A stretch of DNA of 64,000 nt, from positions 62,600,054 through 62,664,053 of the forward strand of contig NC_092047.1 of the NCBI RefSeq assembly GCF_003086295.3. The letters are read 5' to 3'. Under the pieces are notes generated by a model. The model was not told where the DNA came from. It did no database searches and saw only the letters and a program-made list of their open reading frames with translations. How positions within the stretch are numbered: the first letter of the stretch is position 1; each line of letters starts with the position of its first letter. The position numbers were made by a program, and so were the translations under genes. Shown piece by piece: positions 43,240 to 52,340 of the stretch. This DNA comes from Arachis hypogaea. Lineage: Eukaryota; Streptophyta; Magnoliopsida; Fabales; Fabaceae.

Positions 43240-45079
43240 TTGTTTGAGTTTGGACAACTAACGGTTCATCCTGTTGCTCAAATTAGGTAATTTTCTTCTT
43301 GTTTTGTTTTCAAAATTTTTTTAAAAATCTTTAAAAAATTTTTCTTTTGTTTTCGAAAAAAAAAATAATAATAATAAAAATAATGTTTTCAAAAATAAAT
43401 TATTCTATGGCTTCAAAACTTTCAAGAATGAATTCTAGAGTTTCATGGTAACATGTTGAATCCTATCTGGCTGAAAAGCCATACCCAAACTCCTTTGGGA
43501 TTGGTCTTCAACTAATCACCTCAATGGATGTAAATCCATTCTAAAGCTTGAATGGCTATTAAGCCATGTCTGACCCTTTGATTGGAGCTTTAGACTAAAG
43601 AGTACAAGATTCCTGGAATTCATATTAAAGATTCTGAAATCCTTATTTTTGTTTTTCATAATAAATTTCGAAAAAAAAATACAAAAAAATTATAAAATCA
43701 TAAAAATCAAAAATATCTAGTGTTTCTTGTTTGAGTCTTGAGTCATGTTATAAGTTTGATGTCAATTGCATACTCATATTGCATTTTTTCGAAAACTCTC
43801 ATGCATTCATAGTGTTCTTCATGATCTTCAAGTTGTTCTTGGTAAGTCTTCTTGTTTGATCTTTGCATTTGCATGTTTTGTGTCTTTTCTTGTTTTTCAT
43901 ATGCATTATTGAATTCTTAGTGTCTAAGCATTAAAGAATTCTAAGTTTGGTGTCTTGCATGTTTTCTTTGTATTAAAAATTTTTCAAAAATATGTTCTTG
44001 ATGTTCATCATGATCTTCATAGTGTTCTTGGTGTTCATCTTGACATTCATAGCATTCTTGCATGCATCACATGTTTTGATCTAAAATTCTCATGCATTGC
44101 ATAATTTTCATGTTTTTCTCTCTCATCATAAAAATTAAAAAATCAAAAAATATCTTTCCCTCTTTTCTCTCATAATTTCGAAAATTAGATTTGACTTTTT
44201 CAAAACTTTTTAAAAATCTAGTTGTTTTTATGAGTCAAATCAAATTTTCAATTTAAAAATCTCATCTTTTTCAAAATCTTTTTCAAAAATCAAATCTTTT
44301 TCAAATTTCTTAGTTATTTTCGAAAATTCCAAAAATATTTTTCAAAAATCTTTTTCTTATTTTTATATCAAATTTTTGAAAATAACATCATCAATTAATG
44401 TTTTGATTCAAAAATTTCAAGTTTGTTACTTACTTGTTAAGAAAGATTCAAACTTTAAGTTCTAGAATCATATCTTGTGATTTCTTATGAATCAAGTCAT
44501 TAATTGTGATTTTAAAAATCAAATCTTTTTCAAAAACTAATTTCTATCATATCTTTTCAAAAATATCTTCTCATCATATCTTTTTCAAAAATTTGATTTC
44601 AAAATATCTTTTCTAACTTCCTAACTTCTTATCTTTTCAAAATTGATTTTCAAAATTTGTTTCAACTAACTAACTAACTTTTTGTTTGTTTCTTACCTTT
44701 TTCAAAACCACCTAACTAACTCTCTCTCTCTCTCTATTTTCAAAAATATCTTCCCCCTTTTTTAAAAATTTCTTTTTAATTAACTAATTATTTTATTTTT
44801 TTATTTGAATTTTCGAAAAACTACTAACCTTTTTCAAAATTATTTTTCGAAAATTACTAACTCTTTTTCAAAAAATTATTTTCGAAAATTCCCCTTCTCT
44901 CTCATCTCCCTCTATTTATTTATTCATCTACTAACACTTCATCTCACCCAAATTCGAACCCCCTCTTCCATCTGTGTTCGAATTTCTTCTTCCTCTTTTC
45001 TTCTAACTCACACTGGGACCTCTATACTGTGGTAAAAAGGACCCCTATTATTATTATTTTTCTGTTCTCTCTTTTTCAT
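43240..45079 (+). other. Long T-rich leader of A2 with hairpin array
   Basis: About 1.8 kb without a gene. Four hairpins cluster at the start: TGGCT-GAAA-AGCCA (43468-43481), CCCAAA-CTCC-TTTGGG (43484-43499), AATGGAT-GTAA-ATCCATT (43523-43540) and TGGCT-ATTA-AGCCA (43553-43566). The remainder is rich in TTTTCAAAAAT words like the A1 leader. AAGTTTGGTGT occurs at 43943. Confidence 0.75.
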
Positions 45080-47407
45080 ATGAGCAGGAGCAAGGACAAG
45101 AACATTCTTGTTGAAGCAGATCCAGAACCTGAAAGGACTCTGAAGAGGAAATTAAGAGAAGCTAAATTACAACAATCCAGAGAGAACCTTTCAGAAATTT
45201 TCGAACAGGAAGAGGAGATGGCAGCCGAAAATAATAATAATGCAAGGAGAATGCTTGGTGACTTTACTGCATGTAATTCCAATTTACATGGAAGAAGCAT
45301 CTCCATTCCTGCCATTGGAGCAAACAACTTTGAGTTGAAACCTCAATTAGTTTCTCTGATGCAGCAGAACTGCAAGTTTCATGGACTTCCATCTGAAGAT
45401 CCTTTTCAGTTCTTAACTAAATTCTTGCAGATATGTGATACTGTTAAGACTAATGGAGTAGATCCTGAAGTCTACAGGCTCATGTTTTTCCCTTTTGCTG
45501 TAAGAGACAGAGCTAGAGTATGGTTGGACTCTCAACCTAAGGATAGCCTGAACTCTTGGGATAAGCTGGTCAAGGCTTTCCTAGCCAAGTTCTTTCCTCC
45601 TCAAAAGCTGAGCAAGCTTAGAGTGGATGTTCAAACCTTCAGACAAAAAGAAGGTGAATCCCTCTATGAAGCTTGGGAGAGATACAAAGGACTGACCAAA
45701 AAGTGTCCTTCTGACATGCCTTCAGAATGGACCATCCTGGATATATTCTATGATGGTCTGTCTGAGTTATCTAAGATGTCATTGGATACCTCTGCAGGTG
45801 GATCCATTCACCTAAAGGAAACGCCTGCAGAAGCTCAAGAACTCATTGACATGGTTTCAAATAACCAGTTCATGTACACTTCTGAAAGGAATCCTGTGAA
45901 TAATGGGATGCCTATGAAGAAGGGAGTTCTTGAAATTGATACTCTGAATGCTATATTGGCTCAGAACAAAATATTGACTCAGAAAGTCAATATGATTTCT
46001 CAGAGTCTGAATGGAATGCAAGCTGCATCCAACAGTACTCAAGAGGCATCTTCTGAAGAAGAAGCTTATGATCTTGAGAACCCTGCAATAGCAGAGGTAA
46101 ATTACATGGGTGAACCTTATGGAAACACCTATAATCCATCATGGAGAAATCATCCAAGTTTCTCATGGAAGGATCAAAAGCCTCAACAAGGCTTTAATAA
46201 TGGTGGAAGAAACAGGTTTAGCAATGGCAAGCCTTTTCCATCATCCACTCAGCAACAGACAGAGAATTCTGAGCAGAACTCATCTAGCTTAGCAAAATTA
46301 GTCTCTGATCTATCTAAGGCCACTGTGAGTTTCATGAATGAAACAAGGTCTTCCATTAGAAATTTGGAAGCACAAGTGGGCCAGGTGAGTAAAAGGATAA
46401 CTGAAATCCCTCCTAGCACTCTCCCAAGCAATACAGAAGAAAATCCAAAAGGAGAGTGCAAGGCCATTGACATAACCAAAATGGCCGAACCCAATGAGAG
46501 AGAGGAGGACGTGAATCCCAAGGAGGAAGACTTCCTGGGACGTCCAGTGATCAATAAGGAGCTTTCCTCTGAGGAACCGAAGGACTCTGAGGCTCATCTG
46601 GAGACCATAGAGATCCCATTAAACCTCCTTATGCCATTCATGAGCTCTGATAAGTATTCCTCTTCTGAAGAGAATGAGGATGTTACTGAAGAGCAAACTG
46701 CCAAGTTTCTTGGTGCAATCATGAAGCTAAATGCCAATTTATTTGGCATTGATACTTGGGAAGTTGAACCTCCCTTGTTCATCAATGAACTAAGTGATCT
46801 GGATCAACTGACATTGCCTCAGAAGAGACAGGATCCTGGAAAGTTCATAATACCTTGTACCATAGGCACCATGATCTTTAAGGCTCTGTGTGACCTTGGT
46901 TCAGGAATAAACCTCATGCCCCTCTCTGTAATAGAGAAACTGGGAATCTATGGGGTGCAAGCTGCTAAAATCTCATTAGAGATGGCAGACAATTCAAGAA
47001 AATAGGCATATGGACAAGTAGAGGACGTTTTAGTAAAGGTTGAAGACCTTTACATCCCTGCTGATTTCATAGTCCTAGATACTGGGAAGGAAGAGGATGA
47101 ATCCATCATCCTAGGAAGACCTTTCCTAGCCACAGCAAGAGCTGTGATTGATGTGGACAGAGGAGAATTAATCCTTCAATTGAATGAGGACAACCTTGTG
47201 TTTACAACTCAAGGATCTCTCTCTGCATCCATGGGGAGGAAGCAGAAAAAGCTTCTCTCAAAGCAGAGTCAAACAAAGCCCCCACAGTCAAACTCTAAGT
47301 TTGGTGTTGGGAGGCCACAACCAAACTCTAAGTTTGGTGTTGAACTCCCATATCCAAACTCTAAGTTTGGTGTTGGAGAGTCTCAACAATGCTCTGAACA
47401 TCTGTGA
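45080..47407 (+). pseudogene. gag-pro: Gag-protease polyprotein of A2 (open except for one UAG)
   Basis: I start at the ATG of MSRSKDKNIL rather than the in-frame ATG at 45029, because A1 has the same start and stops upstream of it. Residues about 125-215 form the Ty3-gypsy Gag core (FFPFAVRDRARVWLDSQP, AWERYKGLTKKCP, DIFYDGLSE). A helix-rich and then asparagine-rich region follows with YNPSWRNHPSFSW but no CCHC knuckle. The aspartic protease region begins at about residue 605 (CTIGTMIFKALCDLGSG). A UAG at 47003-47005 interrupts it, and homology continues (LYIPADFIVLDTGK, ILGRPFLATARA) to 47407. The UAG lies at the same codon as in A1. The protein would assemble particles; without readthrough the protease would be truncated. 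Confidence 0.88.
47289..47374 (+). repeat. 33-bp tandem repeat encoding NSKFGV (A2)
   Basis: Three 33-bp units as in A1, each with AAGTTTGGTGT (47297, 47330 and 47363) and encoding NSKFGV at the end of the protease frame. Confidence 0.9.
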
Positions 47408-47456
47408 GGCTCCATGAGAGCCCACTGCAAAGCTATTGACATTAAAGAAGCACTTG

Positions 47457-47472
47457 TTGGGAGGCAACCCAA
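47457..47472 (+). other. Post-ORF1 hairpin in A2
   Basis: TTGGG-AGGCAA-CCCAA, 50 bases after the Gag-protease stop. Confidence 0.65.
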
Positions 47473-47612
47473 TTTCTATTTATCTAACTATATTTTTCTT
47501 AGTTATATGTCTTTATAGGTTCATGATCATGTGGAGTCACAAAATAAACAAAAAAATCAAAAACGGAATCAAAAACAGCAGAAGAAAAATCACACCCTAG
47601 AGGAGCATCTGT

Positions 47613-47790
47613 CTGGCGTTCAACGCCAGAACAGAGCATGGTTCTGGTGCTGAATGCCCAAAATGGGCAGCATCCTGGCGCTGAACGCCCAGAACAAGCA
47701 TGGTTCTGGCGTTCAACGCCAGAAATGGCAACAAATGGGCGTTGAACGCCCAAAATGGGCACCAACCTAGCGCTGAACGCCCAGAGTTGT
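47613..47790. repeat. CTGGCGTTCAACGCCAG palindrome cluster, internal (A2)
   Basis: About five palindromic words of this class, several shifted to GGGCGTTGAACGCCC or GGCGCTGAACGCCC, lie between the Gag-protease stop and ORF2. The minus-strand frames across 47499-47866 are shadows of the repeat. Confidence 0.85.
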
Positions 47791-48106
47791 GTGCAAGGGC
47801 ATTTTGCATGCCTAAATTGGTGCAGGGATGTAAATGCCTTGACACCTCAAGATCTGTGGACCTCACAGGATCACCTCAGGATCTGTGGACCCCACGGGAT
47901 CCCCACCTACTTCCACTCACTTCTTCTCACCCTCTCTCTCCATTCATGGTCATCCCTTCTGTTTTCCATTTACCACTCACATCCATACACCTACCTATCT
48001 TCAAAATTCAACATCTCTTTCCCACCCAATCCCACCCATATGGCCGAATATACACATCCCTCCATCTCCTCCATATCTTCTTCTTCTTCTTCTATTATTT
48101 CTTCTT

Positions 48107-48141
48107 TTGCTCGAGGGCGAGCAACATTCTAAGTTTGGTGT
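48107..48141 (+). other. AGGG-loop hairpin and GTTTGGTGT tract upstream of ORF2 (A2)
   Basis: TTGCTCG-AGGG-CGAGCAA (48107-48124), then CATTCTAAGTTTGGTGTGG. The unit has the same order as the one before the 3' LTR (49674-49711) but a different stem. It lies 40 bases before the ORF2 ATG (48181). Confidence 0.75.
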
Positions 48142-48180
48142 GGTAAAAGCATAGCTTTTTTGTTTTTCCATAACCATTAA

Positions 48181-48566
48181 TGGCACCTAAGGCCAGAGAA
48201 ACCTCAAGAAAGAGGAAAGAGAAGATAATTGCTTCCACCTCTTAGTCATGGGAGCTGAAAAGATTCATCTCAAGGGACTATAGCTCAGTGGTAGAACATG
48301 TGGCTGCAAATCAAGAGATCCTTGAGATACCTCAGGGGATGCACTTCCCTCCACATAAATATTGGGAGCAAATCAACACCTCCCTAGGAGAATTAAGTCC
48401 CAACATGGGACAACTAAGGGTGGAACATCAAGAGCACTCCATCATCCTTCATGAAATAAGAGAAGATCAAAAAACAATGAGGGAGGAGCAACAAAGACAA
48501 GGAAGAGACATAGAAGAGCTTAAGGACATCATTGGTTCCTCAAGAAGGAAACGCCACCATCACTAA
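48181..48566 (+). pseudogene. ORF2 remnant of A2 with tRNA-derived insert
   Basis: The start MAPKARETSRKRKEK matches A1 ORF2. A stop follows at about 48242, and homology ends near 48273. After the 48-base tRNA-like piece the frame (open from 48288 to 48566) resumes at the C-terminal tail of ORF2: EIPQGMHFPP, then EIREDQKTMREEQQRQ and SSRRKRHHH. About 430 bases present in A1 (roughly 8118-8548), which hold the PF20167-like middle, are gone. The remnant cannot make the full protein. The retained coiled-coil-like tail is better preserved than the rest. Confidence 0.75.
48274..48321 (+). ncRNA. tRNA-Cys (GCA) 5'-half pseudogene captured in A2 ORF2
   Basis: The 48 bases follow the plant tRNA-Cys pattern from base 1 through the variable loop. 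They comprise GGGACTATAGCTCAGTGGTA (acceptor 5' strand and D-arm, with an intact A-box TAGCTCAGTGG), then the anticodon arm with GCA at 48306-48308 and TCAAGAGATCC. The T-arm and acceptor 3' strand are missing, replaced by ORF2 sequence. The D-stem and anticodon stem each have a mismatch. It is not a functional tRNA gene. The element's own primer is tRNA-Asp, so this is not a copied primer site. Confidence 0.75.
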
Positions 48567-49673
48567 TGTAGATTCATTCCTTGTTCTTATTTCTTCTGTT
48601 TTTCATTTTCTATGTGATGTGCTTATCTATGTTTGTGTCTTCATTACATGATCATTAGTAGTTAGTAACTATGCCTTAAAGTTATGAATGTCCTATGAAT
48701 CCATCACCTCTCTTAAATGAAAAATGTTTTAATTTAAAAGAACAAGAAGTACATGAGTTTCGAATTTATCCTTGAACTTAGTTTAATTATATTGATGTGG
48801 TGACAATGCTTCTTGTTTTCTGAATGAATGCTTGAACAGTGCATATGTCTTTTGAAGTTGTTGTTTAAGAATGTTAAATATGTTGGCTCTTGAAAGAATG
48901 ATGACTAGGAGACATGTTATTTGATAATCTGAAAAATCATAAAAATGATTCTTGAAGCAAGAAAAAGTAGCAAAGAACAAAGCTTGCAGAAAAAAAAAAT
49001 AGCAAAAAAAAAAATAGAAAGAAAAAGAAAAAGCAAGCAGAAAAAGCCAAAAGCTCTTAAAACCAAGAGGCAAGAGCAAAAAGCCAATAACCCTTAAAAC
49101 CAAAAGGCAAGGGCAAATAAAAAGGATCCCAAGGCTTTGAGCATCAGTGGATAGGAGGGCCTACAAGAATAAAATTCTGGCCTAAGCGGCTAAACCAAGC
49201 TGTCCTTAACCATGTGCTTGTGGCGTGTAGGTGTCAAGTGAAAACTTGACACTGAGCGGTTAAAGTCAAGGTCCAAAGCAAAAAAAGAGTGTGCTTAAGA
49301 ACCCTGGACACCTCTAATTGGGGACTTTAGCAAAGCTGAGTCACAATCTGAAAAGGTTCACCCAGTTATGTGTCTGTGGCATTTATGTATCCGGTGGTAA
49401 TACTGGAAAACAAAGTGCTTAGGGCCACGGCCAAGACTCATAAAGAAGCTGTGTTCAAGAATCATCATACTGAACTAGGAGAACCAATAACACTATCTGA
49501 ACTCTGAGTTCCTATAGAAGCCAATCATTCTGAACCTCAATGGATAGAGTGAGATGCCAAAACTATTCAAGAGGCAAAAAGCTATAAGTCCTGCTCATCT
49601 GATTGGAGCTATGATTCATTGATAGTTTGGAATTTATAGTATATTCTCTTCTTTTTATCCTATTTGATTTTCA
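48567..49673 (+). other. 3' non-coding region of A2
   Basis: About 1.1 kb without a gene, matching A1 8802-9930 and including a purine-rich stretch at 48980-49040. Minus-strand frames here are composition artefacts. Confidence 0.75.
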
Positions 49674-49711
49674 GTTGCTTGGGGACAAGCAACAATTTAA
49701 GTTTGGTGTTG
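49674..49711 (+). other. GGGA-loop hairpin and 3' tract before the A2 3' LTR
   Basis: GTTGCTTG-GGGA-CAAGCAAC (49674-49693) followed by AATTTAAGTTTGGTGTTG, the same as in A1. Confidence 0.85.
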
Positions 49712-51508
49712 TGATGAGCGGATAATTTATACGATTTTTGGCATTGTTTTTAGTATGTTTTCAGTAGAATCTAGTTACTTTTAGGGATGTTTTCATTAGT
49801 TTTTATGTTAAATTCACATTTCTGGAATTTACTATGAGTTTGTGTGTTTTTCTGTGATTTCAGGTATTTTCTGGCTGAAATTGAGGGACTTGAGCAGAAA
49901 TCAGATTCAGAGGTTGAAGAAGGACTGCTGATGCTGTTGGATTCTGACCTCCCTGCACTCAAAATGAATTTTCTGGAGCTACAGAACTCAAAATGGCGTG
50001 CTTCCAATTGCTTTAGAAAGTAGACATCCAGGGCTTTCCAGCAATATATAATAGTCCATACTTTGCCCAAGTTTAGATGACGCAAACTGGCATTCAACGC
50101 CAGTTCTCTGCCCAATTCTGGAGTTCAGCGCCAGAAAGGGATCAAAAACCAGAGTTGAACGCCAGAAATGGATCAAAACCTGGCGTTTAACTCCACAAAT
50201 GGCCTCTGCACGTGGAAAGTTAAAGCTCAGCCCAAGCACACACCAAGTGGGCCCCAGAAGTGGATTTATGCATCAATTACTTACTTCTGTAAATCCTAGT
50301 GACTAGTTTATTATAAATAGGACTTTTTACTATTGTATTAGTCATCTTTGGATGCCTGGTTCTTAGATCAGAGGGGCTGGCCATTCGGCCATGCCTGGAC
50401 CTTTCACTTATGTAATTTTAACGGTAGAGTTTCTACACTCCATAGATTAAGGTGTGGAGCTCTGCTGTTCCTCAAAGATTAATGCAAAGTACTACTGTTT
50501 TCTATTCAATTCATCTTATTTCGCTTCTAAGATATTCATTCGCACTTCAACCTGAATGTGATGAACGTGACAATCATCATCATTCCCTATGAACGCGTGC
50601 CTGACACTTCCGTTCTACATTAGATTGAATGAGTATCTCTTAGATCTCTTAATCGAAATCTTCGTGGTGTAAGCTAGAATGATGGCGGCATTCAAGAGAA
50701 TCCGGAAGGTCTAAACCTTGTCTGTGGTATTCCGAGTAGGATTCAATGATTGAATGACTGTGACGAGCTTCAAACTCGCGATTGCCGGGTGTAGTGACAG
50801 ACGCAAAAGGATAGTAAATCCAATTCCAGCAGGATCGAGAACCGACAGATGAATAGCCGTGTCGTGACAGGGTGCGTTGACCATTTTCACTGAGAGGATA
50901 AGATGAAACCATTGACAAGGGTGATGCCTCTAGACGATTAGCCGTGCCGTGACAGGGCATTTGGATCATTTTCCCGAGAGAAGACCGAAAGTAGCCATTG
51001 ACAGTGGTGATGTATCACATAAAGCCAGCCATGGAAAGGAGTAAGACTGTTTGGATGAAGATAGCAAGAAAGTAGCCATTGACAGTGGTGATGTATCACA
51101 TAAAGCCAGCCATGGAAAGGAGTAAGACTGATTGGATGAAGATAGCAGGAAAGCAGAGGTTCAGAGGAACGAAAGCATCTCTATTCGCTTATCTGAAATT
51201 CTCACCAATGATTTACATAAGTATTTCTATCCCTGTTTTATTAATTGTTTTCGAAAACACCATTATCAATTTATATCTGCCTGACTGAGATTTACAAGGT
51301 GACCATAGCTTGCTTCATACCAACAATCTCCGTGGGATTCGACCCTTACTCACGTAAGGTATTACTTGGACGACCCAGTGCACTTGCTGGTTAGTTGTGC
51401 GAAGTTGTGAACCATGGTATTGGCATCATATTTTTTGCGCCATTACCAGGGAAAGAAAGAGCGATGAATTTTACATAATTAAAGTGTAATCACAATTTCT
51501 GCGCACCA
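49712..51508 (+). repeat. 3' LTR of A2
   Basis: 1797 bp. It differs from the 5' LTR by an 81-bp tandem duplication (50990-51070 and 51071-51151) and a 4-bp deletion near 50606. TATAAATA is at 50312-50319, the hairpin TGGCC-ATTC-GGCCA at 50378-50391 and palindromes at 50087-50195. Confidence 0.93.
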
Positions 51509-52005
51509 GTGACGTTCCACCTGACTTGAGTTTTGAAGACCTAGATCGTACTTTCCCTCACTTTAGTAGTTTAGAGGGACTAGGCGAGTATAGAGTCTAG
51601 GCTAGCCTAGGTGCCAGCTTAGGGACCTCTTGAACAGGTCAGGACCTGGGATGTTGTATGTATGTATATGTATATAGTTATTATCTAGCTATATCTAGGG
51701 GTGTTCTAACTAACAGTCTATATTCTAATAAAGGCTAGATCACCGAATGTTGCTAGCTACTTGTGATGTATTTATGTGTGGCTGTTTATAATTGTTTTAT
51801 CTGTTATTATTTGTGAATTGATTATAAATGATTCTATTTATTAATTCAAACGTTTTCAAAAAAAAAAGTACCTCGCTAACTAACTATGCTTTTAACAACG
51901 AATCAGGCTCATATAATAAATAATAGATAACAATTAGGATGACAGATTGGTAGCACTCAGTTTCTGGTATGTCCTAGGCGTACTGAAAATTGGGTCGTTA
52001 CAATT

Positions 52006-52017
52006 TGGTATCAGAGC
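52006..52017 (+). other. Primer binding site, tRNA-iMet type (T)
   Basis: TGGTATCAGAGC is the standard plant initiator-tRNA complement, four bases after the LTR end (52002). Confidence 0.95.
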
Positions 52018-52340
52018 AGTTCGTTCCCAATAGAGCCTGGGGAGTGGACTGACTATGCTTCATTGCATACTCTGTTTGTGTGTCTCATGCTGTTAGGGTA
52101 TCTTCAAGATACATTTGGCATGAATGTCTATGAGTGCTCATTTTGGGAATGTTCGTGCCTTACTTGAAATATTAAGACTGATCACCTTAATGTTGATTGT
52201 TTGGTGCGGATAGGACCTTAATGACTGCGAATAGACATAGTTTAATCGAGTTCCGAATGACGAATCGATGCGAGGCACAGCTATCCTCATAGCTGTTATG
52301 ATCTCGATGGTTATGGTTATGTTATATTTGGATGCTGTAA
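52018..52340 (+). other. Residual leader and deleted gag region of T
   Basis: Only about 320 bp stand where a chromovirus leader and Gag (usually well over 1 kb) should be. I see no Gag motif here, so gag has been lost by internal deletion. Confidence 0.7.

Larger units (their letters stand above)
41496..51508 (+). mobile_element. Element A2: full-length Gag-protease LTR retrotransposon without reverse transcriptase/integrase
   Basis: Same family as A1. The LTRs are 41496-43215 and 49712-51508, and the target duplication GTGAC (41491-41495 and 51509-51513) is perfect. The empty site is seen in the 3' LTR of T at about 59280. It is the innermost insertion of the stack. Gag-protease is open apart from one UAG. 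ORF2 is mostly replaced by a tRNA-Cys fragment. No reverse transcriptase, RNase H or integrase is present. The LTRs look close to identical apart from an 81-bp duplication and a 4-bp deletion in the 3' LTR. Confidence 0.95.
38117..52002 (+). repeat. 5' LTR of T (interrupted by A2)
   Basis: The parts are 38117-41495 and 51514-52002. It matches the intact 3' LTR closely, with scattered substitutions. An AT-rich tract of AATAATA words lies at 39780-39880 and a hairpin-rich repeat segment at 40470-40830. The A-rich minus-strand frames near 40220-40508 recur in the 3' LTR and are not genes. Confidence 0.92.

Noticed and set aside
45029..45079. Earlier in-frame ATG for A2 Gag
   Set aside because: The extension is hydrophobic leader translation and is blocked by stops in A1; the conserved start is 45080.
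47499..47866. Minus-strand frames of about 90 residues
   Set aside because: They read through the palindrome cluster and have no counterpart in A1.
48274..48321. A functional tRNA-Cys gene
   Set aside because: The T-arm, the 3' acceptor strand and the B-box are absent, and two stems contain mismatches.
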